Assembly: GCF_003949795.1 (NCBI RefSeq)
Contig: NZ_RPRY01000047.1
Span: 1 to 32,512, forward strand
Reading direction: 5' to 3'
DNA from: Streptomyces sp. WAC06614
Lineage (GTDB): Bacteria > Actinomycetota > Actinomycetes > Streptomycetales > Streptomycetaceae
DNA: 32,512 bases
Shown: one piece after another, positions 9,860 through 17,961 of the stretch
How positions within the stretch are numbered: position 1 is the first letter of the stretch
Layout: every line of letters starts with the position of its first letter
Made by a program: the position numbers and the translations under genes
The notes under the pieces: generated by a model
The model's database searches: none
Told to the model about the DNA's origin: nothing
The model's input: the letters and a program-made list of their open reading frames with translations, nothing else

Positions 9860-9973
9860 ATGAGCCAGATCCTCGCGCTCCAGGCCCTGGAGACCGAGCA
9901 GGACACCCAGGCCTTCCCGCCCTGCTTCAGCGTCGCCTGGAGCATCAGCGACATCTTCCCCGAGCCGATGTAA
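9860..9973 (+). CDS. Lanthipeptide precursor, 37 residues, non-canonical core
   Basis: A short frame between LanKC and DUF4246, with its own GAGGAG site. Residues 4-11 (ILALQALE) carry the L-x-x-L-Q-x-x-E helix typical of class III leaders, which LanKC kinases recognise. Residues 12-17 are a polar linker (TEQDTQ). The presumptive core, about residues 18-37, is hydrophobic, with Pro20-Pro21, one Cys at 22, Ser at 24, 28 and 30, Trp27, and a Pro-Glu-Pro-Met end. The usual labionin motif places Ser-x2-Ser before Cys; here the only Cys comes before all core serines. So either rings form toward the C-terminal side (Cys22 onto Dha24 or Dha28), or serines are only dehydrated, or Cys couples otherwise. 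It is too short for routine gene calling. I know no characterised peptide with this core. Confidence 0.85.
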   Translation: MSQILALQALETEQDTQAFPPCFSVAWSISDIFPEPM

Positions 9974-9993
9974 CGAGCCGGCACCCGTGCGGG

Positions 9994-10022
9994 CGGAACC
10001 GGTGGCCCTGCCACCGGTTCCG
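9994..10022 (+). terminator. Strong hairpin after the precursor gene
   Basis: CGGAACCGGTGGC (9994-10006) pairs perfectly with GCCACCGGTTCCG (10010-10022), a 13-base-pair stem with a 3-base loop, 20 bases after the precursor stop. It is followed by a pyrimidine-rich stretch rather than a pure U tract. Its place fits a partial terminator or mRNA-stabilising element that lets the precursor mRNA outnumber the downstream genes, as is common in peptide clusters. Confidence 0.7.
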
Positions 10023-10106
10023 TTCCGCTTCCTCCCCGTCGCTGCGTTGTCGGACCGCTCACGTACGCTTCCGGTCACCGCCCACCGACCAGGAGGAACA
10101 GGACCC

Positions 10107-11615
10107 TTGACCGGCTCGTTCGCCTACCCGCTGCCCTTCCAGTCGTCCCGCTCCCCGGCGTTCGCTACACCCCGGACGCTGCGGGAGCTCGCCATGATCC
10201 AGTGCAGTGCCCAACTGCGGGCCAAGCCGGGGTGGTTCGACAAGTTCGAGGACGCCGGCATCGTCGCACGCTGGACGCAGGAGGCACTCGACCAGGGACT
10301 GACCGAGGCGCAGATCCGGTACGTGCTGGCCGAACTCGCGCACTACGCCGCGCTGCGGGACGCCCGGACCGGGATCGAGGTGTCCGCCGTCGACGGGGTG
10401 TGGCAGTCGGACGCGCTGGTCGACGACGGGCTCAGGGACCGGCTGCGTGAGGCGGTGCGGGTGCTGGAGGAGGTCCCCGAAGCGGAGCGGGACTGGCATC
10501 CCGGGTCCGACGGACAGGTGCTGGACCTGGTGCACCCCTCGCTGTTCTGCCTGGTGAGGGAGGCCAGTGGCGGGCCCGAGGAGGCCTGGCGGAATCCGAC
10601 GAAGTCCTATGCCCGGCACGAGTTCTCGGAGAAGTTCCAGTGGCTGCCCACGGAGGTCGACGTCAGTGACGACGGCGCCGTGGCCTTCCGTTCGTACGTC
10701 AACAACGTGCACCCCGAACGGCACGGCGCCCTGGCCGCCGTCCTGCCGGAGCTGTTCGCCCGCATGCTGCCCCTGCTGGAGAACGTCCTCACCGATCTGC
10801 GCCACCCGAGGCCGCTGCGCATCGAGGCCGATCCTTACGGGTGGTACGACGCGGAGCCGGAGTATCCGGCCAGGTCCTCCTACAGCGACGACGCGGCCTA
10901 CAAGGAGGCCCGCCGGGTGTGGGAGCAGGCCTACGAGGGCTGGTGGGAGAACCGCCGGCCGGTCGTCCCGGACGCCCCGGTCTTCACCCCGCCCGAGGTG
11001 CCCGACGCATCCGGCCGGGTCGACCTGCGCGGCCGCCGTCTCCAGGTCATCGTCAAGCTCGCCACGATCCACCTCACGCCGGAGAAGCCGGAGTACGCCG
11101 GCGGTTCCTGGCACGTCGAGGGCATGCTGAACGAGCGGATCGTCTCGACCGGCCTGTACTACTGGGACAGCGAGAACATCACCGAGAGCCGGCTGAGCTT
11201 CCGGGCGGCCCTCGACGACCTGGACTACGAGCAGAACGACGACCAGGGGGTGCGGGAGGTGTACGGGCTGGAGGACGAGGACGCGCTGAACCAGGTGCTG
11301 GGCTCCGCGTCGACCCCGGCGGGCCGCTGCCTGGCGTTCCCGAACGCGCTGCAGCACCGGGTGGGGCCGTTCCGCCTCGCCGACGCCACCCGCCCCGGGC
11401 ACCGCAAGATCCTCGCGTTCTTCCTGGTCGACCCGGAGGAGCGGATCGTCTCGACGTCCGACGTGCCGCCGCAGCAGCCGTGGGCGCCGACGTCGACCAT
11501 GACGCTGGAGCAGGCGAAGGCCTACCGGGAGCAGCTCATGCAGGAGCGCAAGTTCTTCGTGGACGAGCACAACGAGCAGCTCTACGAGCGGGAGTTCTCC
11601 CTCTGCGAGCACTGA
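10107..11615 (+). CDS. DUF4246 protein, putative Fe(II)/2-oxoglutarate-type oxygenase
   Basis: A 502-residue protein resembling the DUF4246 family known mainly from fungi and some bacteria. The TTG at 10107 is chosen because AGGAGGAA at 10091-10098 sits 8 bases before it and no better start exists before the conserved N-terminus (FAYPLPFQSS). The C-terminal third looks like a double-stranded beta-helix oxygenase: His336 and Glu338 in GSWHVEGM form a His-x-acid pair, His417 in PNALQHRV would be the third metal ligand, and Arg433 in PGHRKILAFFLVDP sits where 2-oxoglutarate is bound. This is my reading of motifs, not a family fact I can verify. It lies 133 bases after the precursor gene and a hairpin, so it might hydroxylate the peptide, or act in a separate lipid pathway with the genes that follow. 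Confidence 0.8.
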   Translation: MTGSFAYPLPFQSSRSPAFATPRTLRELAMIQCSAQLRAKPGWFDKFEDAGIVARWTQEALDQGLTEAQIRYVLAELAHYAALRDARTGIEVSAVDGVWQSDALVDDGLRDRLREAVRVLEEVPEAERDWHPGSDGQVLDLVHPSLFCLVREASGGPEEAWRNPTKSYARHEFSEKFQWLPTEVDVSDDGAVAFRSYVNNVHPERHGALAAVLPELFARMLPLLENVLTDLRHPRPLRIEADPYGWYDAEPEYPARSSYSDDAAYKEARRVWEQAYEGWWENRRPVVPDAPVFTPPEVPDASGRVDLRGRRLQVIVKLATIHLTPEKPEYAGGSWHVEGMLNERIVSTGLYYWDSENITESRLSFRAALDDLDYEQNDDQGVREVYGLEDEDALNQVLGSASTPAGRCLAFPNALQHRVGPFRLADATRPGHRKILAFFLVDPEERIVSTSDVPPQQPWAPTSTMTLEQAKAYREQLMQERKFFVDEHNEQLYEREFSLCEH

Positions 11616-11657
11616 GCGTCCGCCCTCCGGGTGCGGAGGGTCGGGTGCGAGTGAACC

Positions 11658-13370
11658 ATGGGGGGTGTGGACGATTTCGACGTCGTCGTCGTCGGGTCGG
11701 GGTTCGGCGGGTCCGTCACCGCGTTCCGGCTGGCCGAGGCCGGACTGCGGGTGTGCCTCCTGGAGCGGGGGAAGCCGTTCCCGCCGGGATCCTTCCCCCG
11801 CGACCCCCATGAAGCCGCGAAGAACTTCTGGGACCCGGACTCCCGGCTGTACGGGATGTACGACCTGTGGAGCTTCTCGAAGCTCGACGCGCTGGTGTGC
11901 AGCGGGCTGGGCGGCGGATCGCTGATCTACGCGAACGTGCTGATCCGCAAGCCGGAGAGCTGGTTCGTGCACGAGGCGTTCGACGGCGGGTACGAGAACT
12001 GGCCGGTCACCCGCGCCGAGCTCGATCCGCACTACGACCGCGTCGAGCGCATGATGGGGGCGCAGCGCTACCCGTTCGAGGTGGCGCCGTACCGGGACAC
12101 GCCCAAGACCCTCGCGATGCAGGAGGCGGCCGCCCGGCTGGGGCTGCCGTGGGAGCTCCCGCTGCTGGCGGTCTCCTTCGGGGACCCGCCCGTGCCGGGC
12201 GCGCCCATCGAGGGCGGCGAGGACAACCTGCACCACAGCCCCCGCACCACCTGCCGGCTCGTCGGCGAGTGCGACGTGGGCTGCAACTCCGGCAGCAAGA
12301 ACAGTCTGGACTTCACCTACCTCAGCGCCGCCGACCGGCTCGGGGCGGAGATCCGGACCCTGTGCGAGGTCCGCTCCTTCGAGCGGACCTCGCAGGGCTT
12401 CCTGGTCTCCTACGTCGCACACGGCGACCCGGGCCCGGGCGCGGAGCCCCGGGATCCGCATGCCCCGCCCGTGCGGCGCACGATCAGGAGCCGGCGGCTG
12501 GTCCTGTCCGCCGGAACACTGGGCACCGGCTACCTGCTGCTGCGCAACCGCAGCGCCTTCCCCGGGCTGAGCCCGGCGCTGGGCAGCCGCTTCTCCGGGA
12601 ACGGCGACTTCCTCGGCATGGTGTTCAAGGCCCGCCGGCCGCACCCGGACCGGCCCGGGGAAACGGTCCCGCGCCTGCTCGAACCGAGCTTCGGCCCGGT
12701 CATCACGAGTGCGATGTTCATGGACCGCAGGGAGGACGGCGACGCCCCCGTCCGGGGCTTCTACATCGAGGACGCCGGATACCCGGAGTTCCTCAACTGG
12801 CTCGTCGAGCACAACGTCCTCACCCTGTCCCACCGGGTCGGCCGGTTCCTGCTGCGGCGGGGCTGGTCGCAGCTGACCCGGACCGCCAAGAGCCGGGTGG
12901 GCCGGCAGGTGGGCGAGGCCCTGGGCAAGGGGCTGCTCACGGCGACGTCCATGCCGCTGCTCGGGATGGGCCGGGACGTCCCCGACGGCCGGATGTTCCT
13001 GCGGGACGGTCACCTGGACCTCGACTGGCGGCCGGCCGCCTCCGACCGGTACTTCCGCCAGATGAACGCGACCATGCAGCGCGTGTCGCACAGCCTGGGC
13101 GGGGGCTACGCCTCGAACCCCCTGTGGTGGCTCAACCGCCTGATCACCGTGCACCCCGTGGGGGGCGCGCCGATGGGGCGCACCGCCCGCGAGGGCGTGG
13201 TGGACCCCTTCGGGCGGGTGTACGGCTGTCCGGGGCTGTCGATCGCCGACGGCTCGGTCCTGCCGGGGCCCGTGGGCCCCAATCCCTCCCTCACGATCGC
13301 GGCGCTGGCGGACCGCTCGGCCGAGCGCATCGTCGAGGACCACCGGCGCAACCCCACGAGGCCCTCATGA
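11658..13370 (+). CDS. GMC-family FAD oxidoreductase, cholesterol-oxidase-like
   Basis: A 570-residue flavoprotein. The FAD-binding motif GSGFGG is at residues 13-18 within a classical beta-alpha-beta unit. GLGGGSLIYANVLIRKP is the second FAD-contact stretch, and the C-terminal HPVGGAPMGR contains His499 in the active-site position of GMC oxidases, followed by GPNPSLTIAALADR. The middle segment with CRLVGECDVGCNSGSKNS is typical of the cholesterol/sterol oxidase-like subgroup. It would oxidise an alcohol to a ketone or aldehyde, passing electrons to oxygen or another acceptor. There is no signal peptide, so it acts inside the cell. Its stop overlaps the start of the patatin gene by four bases (ATGA at 13367), which couples the two. 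The ATG at 11658 lacks close ribosome-site support; the GTG at 11667 is possible. Confidence 0.9.
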   Translation: MGGVDDFDVVVVGSGFGGSVTAFRLAEAGLRVCLLERGKPFPPGSFPRDPHEAAKNFWDPDSRLYGMYDLWSFSKLDALVCSGLGGGSLIYANVLIRKPESWFVHEAFDGGYENWPVTRAELDPHYDRVERMMGAQRYPFEVAPYRDTPKTLAMQEAAARLGLPWELPLLAVSFGDPPVPGAPIEGGEDNLHHSPRTTCRLVGECDVGCNSGSKNSLDFTYLSAADRLGAEIRTLCEVRSFERTSQGFLVSYVAHGDPGPGAEPRDPHAPPVRRTIRSRRLVLSAGTLGTGYLLLRNRSAFPGLSPALGSRFSGNGDFLGMVFKARRPHPDRPGETVPRLLEPSFGPVITSAMFMDRREDGDAPVRGFYIEDAGYPEFLNWLVEHNVLTLSHRVGRFLLRRGWSQLTRTAKSRVGRQVGEALGKGLLTATSMPLLGMGRDVPDGRMFLRDGHLDLDWRPAASDRYFRQMNATMQRVSHSLGGGYASNPLWWLNRLITVHPVGGAPMGRTAREGVVDPFGRVYGCPGLSIADGSVLPGPVGPNPSLTIAALADRSAERIVEDHRRNPTRPS

Positions 13371-14893
13371 CGACCCCGCGCAGATCCCTCGTCCTCGCCG
13401 GTGGCGGGCTGAAGGTGGCCTTCCAGGCGGGCGTCCTCCAGGTGCTGCTCGACGAGGCCGAGCTGCGGTTCGACCACGTCGACGGCGCCAGTGGGGGCGT
13501 GTTCAACCTGGCGATGTACTGCCAGGGGATGTCCGGGCGCCGGATCGCCGACAACTGGCGCACCCTCTCCCCGCTCAAGGGCGTCTCCCCGAACTGGCGC
13601 GAACTGCCGAAGGGCCCGTACGCCCGGTCCCTGTTCACCATGGACGGATACCGGCGCCACGTCTTCCCCGGCTGGGGGCTGGACTGGGAGAAGATCCGGG
13701 CCACCGACCGCGAAGCCACCTTCAACCTCTACGACTTCACCTCCAACGAGCTGGAGCCGGTGCCGGCCTCCCGGATGGACGAGGACCGCCTCTGCGCCGG
13801 GGTGGCGCTGCCCATGTGGTTCCCGTCGGTCGTCCTCGACGGGAAGACGTACATCGACCCGGTCTACCTCACCGACGGAAACGTCGAGGAGGCGATCCGG
13901 CGCGGCTGCGACGAACTGTGGATCGTCTGGACGGTCAGTCGGCGGGGCCGCTGGCGGGACGGCTTCGTCGCCCACTACTTCCAGATCATCGAGGCTGCGG
14001 CCAACGGCCAGTTGCAGCACTGGCTGCGCCGGATCGAGGCCAGCAACGCCGCCGAGCGCGAGGGGGGCCGGGGAGAGTTCGGGCGCGTGATCGACGTCCG
14101 GCTGCTGAGCGCCGAGGTCCCGCTGAACTACCTGATCAATGTCGGCCGGGACCGCTTCGCCCAGGCCGTGGAGCTCGGGGTGCACCACGCCCGCCGGTGG
14201 TGCACGGCCCAGGGGATCCCGTGGCGGCCCGTCCCCCTTGAGGACCGTCCCGGCACCGACCGCCCCGCCCGCCTGCGGTTCTCCGAACGGATGGTCGGCC
14301 GGGTCGCCTTCGGCGCGCACGCGACCGAGGAACCGTCCCCCGGGCAGGGCGGCGCGGCGACCGCCGACCTGGTTTTGCACCTGACCGTCGAGGTCGCGGA
14401 CATGGACCGCTTCCTCGTCGACCCCGACCACGAGGCCGCGCTGCGCGGCGAGATCGTCTGCCAGGAACTGGGCGGGCGCCTCCCCGTCGAACGAGGGACC
14501 TTCCAGCTCTTCGTGCAACGACCCGACCCCGCCCACCTGCAGATGTGCTACCGGCTGTTCTTCTCCGACCGGGCCGGCCACCGGCTCACGCTCAGCGGGC
14601 ACAAGGACGTCGACGAGGACTCCCGCCGCGGTGTCTGGAAGGACACCTCCGTCCTGCACACCCGCATCCTCCGTGGCCATGTCGACGCCGACGCCGAGTC
14701 CGGGGCCGAGCAGGTGGCCGCGGGAGCCGTGCACATCCGGCCCGCCGACTTCCTCAAACAGCTCACCACCTTCCGGGTCGAAGCGGCTACCCTGCCGGGC
14801 AGGATCACCACGCTGGGGCGCTTCGGGCAGTTCTTCGCCGGCAAACTGTGGGACGTGTACGCGCAGGACGTCCTGCCCTGGTCACCGCTGTGA
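13367..14893 (+). CDS. Patatin-like lipase with C-terminal lipid-oxidase-associated domain
   Basis: A 508-residue protein. Residues 1-330 are a patatin-type acyl hydrolase: the oxyanion loop GGGLK at 12-16, the nucleophile Ser42 in GASGG, and the catalytic Asp170 in TDGN, where the family more often has DGG or DGA. This fold uses a Ser-Asp dyad to cleave fatty acyl esters. Residues about 345-508 form a separate beta-rich domain (VLHLTVEVADMDRF ... MCYRLFFSDRAGHRLTLSG ... VWKDTSVLHTRIL). From memory it resembles a domain found attached to or beside bacterial cholesterol-oxidase-like GMC enzymes, which would fit the neighbour. ATGA overlaps join it to the GMC gene and GTGA joins it to the phosphoesterase gene. 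The likely substrate is a lipid ester whose product the GMC enzyme uses, or the reverse. This is inference. Confidence 0.85.
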   Translation: MTTPRRSLVLAGGGLKVAFQAGVLQVLLDEAELRFDHVDGASGGVFNLAMYCQGMSGRRIADNWRTLSPLKGVSPNWRELPKGPYARSLFTMDGYRRHVFPGWGLDWEKIRATDREATFNLYDFTSNELEPVPASRMDEDRLCAGVALPMWFPSVVLDGKTYIDPVYLTDGNVEEAIRRGCDELWIVWTVSRRGRWRDGFVAHYFQIIEAAANGQLQHWLRRIEASNAAEREGGRGEFGRVIDVRLLSAEVPLNYLINVGRDRFAQAVELGVHHARRWCTAQGIPWRPVPLEDRPGTDRPARLRFSERMVGRVAFGAHATEEPSPGQGGAATADLVLHLTVEVADMDRFLVDPDHEAALRGEIVCQELGGRLPVERGTFQLFVQRPDPAHLQMCYRLFFSDRAGHRLTLSGHKDVDEDSRRGVWKDTSVLHTRILRGHVDADAESGAEQVAAGAVHIRPADFLKQLTTFRVEAATLPGRITTLGRFGQFFAGKLWDVYAQDVLPWSPL

Positions 14894-16806
14894 CACCACC
14901 CGGGCCCACGGAGGAGCCATTGGACGTCCAGGATCTGCGCCGGCACGCGGCGGCGCTCCTGTTCACCCCGCAGGAGCCGGTGCGCTGGATGGCACCGAAG
15001 GAACTGGCCCGGACGGCCGTCAAGGTCGGGCTGGCGGCCGTGTTCGCCGACTACGCGGACAAGCGTGAGATCCAGGGCGCCCTCCAGGCCGACCTGCTGC
15101 GGGCCCCCTCGGCGGACCCCGACGCCGAGGAGATCTGGATCGACTTCGCCGCCGACCTCGGCGACGGCTTCGAGTCGACGTACTCGCTGGCGTCCGTGCT
15201 GGCGGCGCCCGCGCTCGACGTGGCCGGGGCCGGCGCCCCGCTGCCCCGCGGCTCGCTGCTCGTGCTCGGTGGGGACCAGGTGTACCCGGTGGCGTCGACG
15301 ACGGCGTACGAGGACCGGATGAAGGGCCCCTACCGCGCGGCGCTCCCCTCCGCACCGGACCGGCCGCTGATGGTCGTCCTGCCGGGCAACCACGACTGGT
15401 ACGACGGACTCACCGCCTTCCTGCGGATGTTCGCCCAGGGGCGGCCCATCGGCGGCTGGGAGACCCGGCAGACCCGTTCCTACTTCGCCGTGGAACTGCC
15501 CGGGCGTTGGTGGCTCGTCGGCCTGGACAGCCAGCTCGGCTCCTACTTCGACGATCCTCAGCTGCGGTACTTCGAGTCCACGCTCTCGCCGCGGCTGCGG
15601 CCGGGCGACAGCGTGATCGTCTGTTCCGCCGCGCCCACCTGGGTGAAGACCGAGGAGGACCCCAACGCCTTCAACTCCCTGCACTGGTTCGACCGGAACA
15701 TCGTCCGGACCCGGGTCGACCGGTCGACCGGGGAACGCACCGCGACGGGTGCGTCGATCCGGCTGTGGCTGACCGGGGACAAGCACCACTACGCGCGCTA
15801 CGCGGAACGGCTGCCCGAGGACCCGGCCGGCTCGGGGGAAGGCGACGGCGAGGGTGAGGGAGTCGGCGGCGGTGCCGCGGGCGGGCCGCCGGCCGCGGAC
15901 CCCCGGCGGCGCCAGATGGTGACGTGCGGTCTGGGCGGGGCGTACCTGGCGGCCACGCACCGGCTCCCGGCCGTCCTGACGCTGCCGCCGGCCGCCTCGC
16001 GGATGCGGGAGAAGGACGACCCGCCGCCGCTGTTCGACCGCGCCCCCCGCACGTGCCCGGACGCGCAGGAGTCCCGCGCCCTCGCCCGCGGGATCGCCAC
16101 GCCCTGGTCACGGCACTGGCTCCCGCGGCGCAACCCGGGGTTCGCCGTGCTGGCCGGGGCGGTCCAGCTGGTGCTCGTGCTGCTGGTGAGCGGCGTGTTC
16201 GCGCTCGCCGAGGGCCGGCGCCATCCGGTCGACGCGGTGCGCCACGCCGGCCCGGACGAGCTGCTCGCCCTGCTGTGCACCGCCGCCGCCTTCTTCGTCC
16301 TGCCGTTCGTCCTCGGCTGGGCGGGCGGGCTGCTGCGTGGCCGGCGGCCCCGGGCGCCGTCGGGCCCGTTCGCGGCCGTGCTGTTCCAGCTGGCGGTCGC
16401 GGTCGTGGCGCTGGGCCTGGGCGTCGCCGTGGCCGGACTCGTCCCCGCCGGGTGGCACGGGTTCTGGATCCTGCTGATTCTGCTGGTCGTCGGGGCCCTG
16501 ACGGGGGCCGTGCTCGGCTCCCAGCTGTTCGCCCTGTGGGTGCTGTGCACGGACCGGGGGCAGGTCGCCGAATGGCAGATGTCCGGGCAGTCGATCGACG
16601 ACCGCACGGGATTCGTACGGATGCACATCGCCCGGGACGGCACGCTCACCCTGCACCCCCTGGTCCTCGACGGCACCTGCCGGGACTGGCGCCTCGAAGA
16701 GGTCGCGGACCCGACGGCGGCGTGGCTGCGGCCGGTCCCCGCGGAACTCCTCACCGTACGGCCCGTCGAGGAGCCCGTGGTGATCGCCCCGACGCAGGTG
16801 CCATGA
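14890..16806 (+). CDS. Membrane-anchored metallophosphoesterase
   Basis: A 638-residue protein of the calcineurin-like phosphoesterase fold. Metal-binding motifs are ADLGDG near 88-93, GGDQVY at 127-132, GNHDW at 166-170 and TGDKHHY at 296-302. A glycine/acidic linker follows (about 317-335), then four membrane helices at roughly 416-440, 456-480, 492-517 and 522-550, and a soluble C-terminal tail. It would cleave a phosphomonoester or phosphodiester at the membrane; the substrate is not evident. The GTG at 14890 overlaps the patatin stop (GTGA), but a TTG at 14920 has GGAGG 5 bases upstream and is an equally good start ten codons later. It is the last gene of the GMC-patatin-phosphoesterase unit and points to lipid or phospholipid processing. 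Confidence 0.88.
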   Translation: MTPPGPTEEPLDVQDLRRHAAALLFTPQEPVRWMAPKELARTAVKVGLAAVFADYADKREIQGALQADLLRAPSADPDAEEIWIDFAADLGDGFESTYSLASVLAAPALDVAGAGAPLPRGSLLVLGGDQVYPVASTTAYEDRMKGPYRAALPSAPDRPLMVVLPGNHDWYDGLTAFLRMFAQGRPIGGWETRQTRSYFAVELPGRWWLVGLDSQLGSYFDDPQLRYFESTLSPRLRPGDSVIVCSAAPTWVKTEEDPNAFNSLHWFDRNIVRTRVDRSTGERTATGASIRLWLTGDKHHYARYAERLPEDPAGSGEGDGEGEGVGGGAAGGPPAADPRRRQMVTCGLGGAYLAATHRLPAVLTLPPAASRMREKDDPPPLFDRAPRTCPDAQESRALARGIATPWSRHWLPRRNPGFAVLAGAVQLVLVLLVSGVFALAEGRRHPVDAVRHAGPDELLALLCTAAAFFVLPFVLGWAGGLLRGRRPRAPSGPFAAVLFQLAVAVVALGLGVAVAGLVPAGWHGFWILLILLVVGALTGAVLGSQLFALWVLCTDRGQVAEWQMSGQSIDDRTGFVRMHIARDGTLTLHPLVLDGTCRDWRLEEVADPTAAWLRPVPAELLTVRPVEEPVVIAPTQVP

Positions 16807-16822
16807 GGCTCGTCGCGCCGGC

Positions 16823-17770
16823 TCAGGCGTCGCGGAACGTGGTGAGCACCGCCGCGTGGTCGGAGGGCCAGTCGTTGGCGGCCACGTCCGGCCACGGGGC
16901 GATGTGGCCCGTGGCCACGGTGGTGGGGTCCAGGACCGTGGGGCGGGCGCCCGCGTGCAGGACGGAGTCGATGCGGTCCTGCGGCTCCGGGCGGCCGCTG
17001 CCGTCCTTGTGGAGCGGGTGGGCCGGGGACCAGGTGGTGCCGGGGACGGCCACCGGGTCCGGGTGGGCCTCGCGGAAGGAGTCGCGCAGGCCGGCCCGTT
17101 CGACGGCGCGGGAGACCGGCCGGTCCACCGGGCCGTGCCCCTCGTGCAGCACGGCGGCGGGCACGGTCCAGTCCAGGTGCGAGGGGGCGTTGAAGTCGCC
17201 GACCAGCACCACCGGGGTACGGTCGGCCGCGGCGAGGTCGGGGGCCATCGCGGCGAGGACCTCCTCGATCTCGCGGACCCGACCCGACTGCGCCTCGCGG
17301 GCGCGGAGTTCGTGCGCGGCCAGGCCCGCGAAGCAGGGGTCGGCGTCGTAGGGGCCGTACGGGGTGTGGTTGAGGTGGGCCGCCCACAGCACCGGCTCGT
17401 GCGGGGTGCCGTCGGGGTGGCCGTCGAGCCGGATGCGGGCGCCGGCCGCGCCGTAGAAGCCGACGTCGGGGTCGCCCTGGGTGCCGGTGACGGGGTGGCG
17501 GCTGAGGATCGCCAGGTTCTCCCCGGCCCGGTGGTGGAACCAGCCGAGGGCCTCGGCGAGTTCGGGCCCGGCGTGCACGGCGGTCTCCTGCAGGCCCACG
17601 ACGTCGGCGTCGGCGGCCAGCAGGGCCCGCAGCCGCCCCGACTGGCTCACGGTCCACGTCGACGGCACCCTCTCCGGAGTGCCGGAGGACGCGGCGGCGG
17701 GCGGCCCCGAAGAGCACTCCGGGGCCACCGTCACGGCGGTCGACGCGCACGGCGCCACCGCCGAACTCAC
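16823..17770 (-). pseudogene. 5'-truncated endonuclease/exonuclease/phosphatase family gene
   Basis: The C-terminal 270 codons encode a typical EEP-fold phosphoesterase: DADVVGLQET holds the catalytic Glu, VVLVGDFNAPSHLDWT the Asp-Asn pair, and NDWPSDHAAVL the final Asp-His. The beginning is abnormal. Normal relatives open with a signal peptide and a beta strand ending in Trp-Asn, whose Asn binds metal. Here the frame starts at a GTG inside the remains of an ABC ATPase gene, runs through 33 unremarkable Ala/Pro/Ser-rich codons, and reads TWT where TWN is expected, directly followed by SQSGRLRALLAADAD. I infer that a deletion removed the true start and promoter and fused the rest to the ATPase remnant. 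The GTG at 17770 overlaps the ATPase stop, so a defective protein could still be made. Confidence 0.65.
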
Positions 17771-17961
17771 CGCTTTCCGCAGCCGGACGGGCCGAGCAGC
17801 GCGAGCAGTTCGCCCGGGCGCACCGTCAGGTCGAGTCCGTCCAGGGCGGTGGTGGTGCCGAACGAGCGGCGCAGGCCGCGCAGTTCGACGGTGGCCGCGG
17901 ACCGGTCCACGGCGGCGGCCGGGGCGGGCGCGGAGGCGGTGAGGCTCATGAAGGGTGTCAT
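17767..17961 (-). pseudogene. ABC transporter ATPase, N-terminal remnant
   Basis: Sixty-four codons of an ABC ATPase of the iron/spermidine/phosphonate importer type. The opening strand ([21 protein letters not shown]) leads to the Walker A motif GPSGCGK, and the frame hits a stop one codon later. The Q loop, signature motif and Walker B that should fill the next 280 residues are absent. Its ATG overlaps the permease stop (ATGA at 17958-17961), the normal operon arrangement, so this is the genuine start of a gene whose remainder has been deleted. It cannot function as an ATPase. Confidence 0.8.

Noticed and set aside
10047..10069. Promoter TTGTCG ... TACGCT before DUF4246
   Set aside because: The spacer is only 11 bases, too short for a normal sigma-70-type promoter.
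10059..13343. About 1094-codon minus-strand frame opposite DUF4246 and the GMC oxidase
   Set aside because: Same composition artefact; no domain signs, while the plus strand encodes recognisable enzymes.
17767..17961. A genuine 64-residue small protein
   Set aside because: It is plainly the start of an ABC ATPase through Walker A, and its start overlaps a permease stop as in importer operons; a deletion is the simpler explanation.
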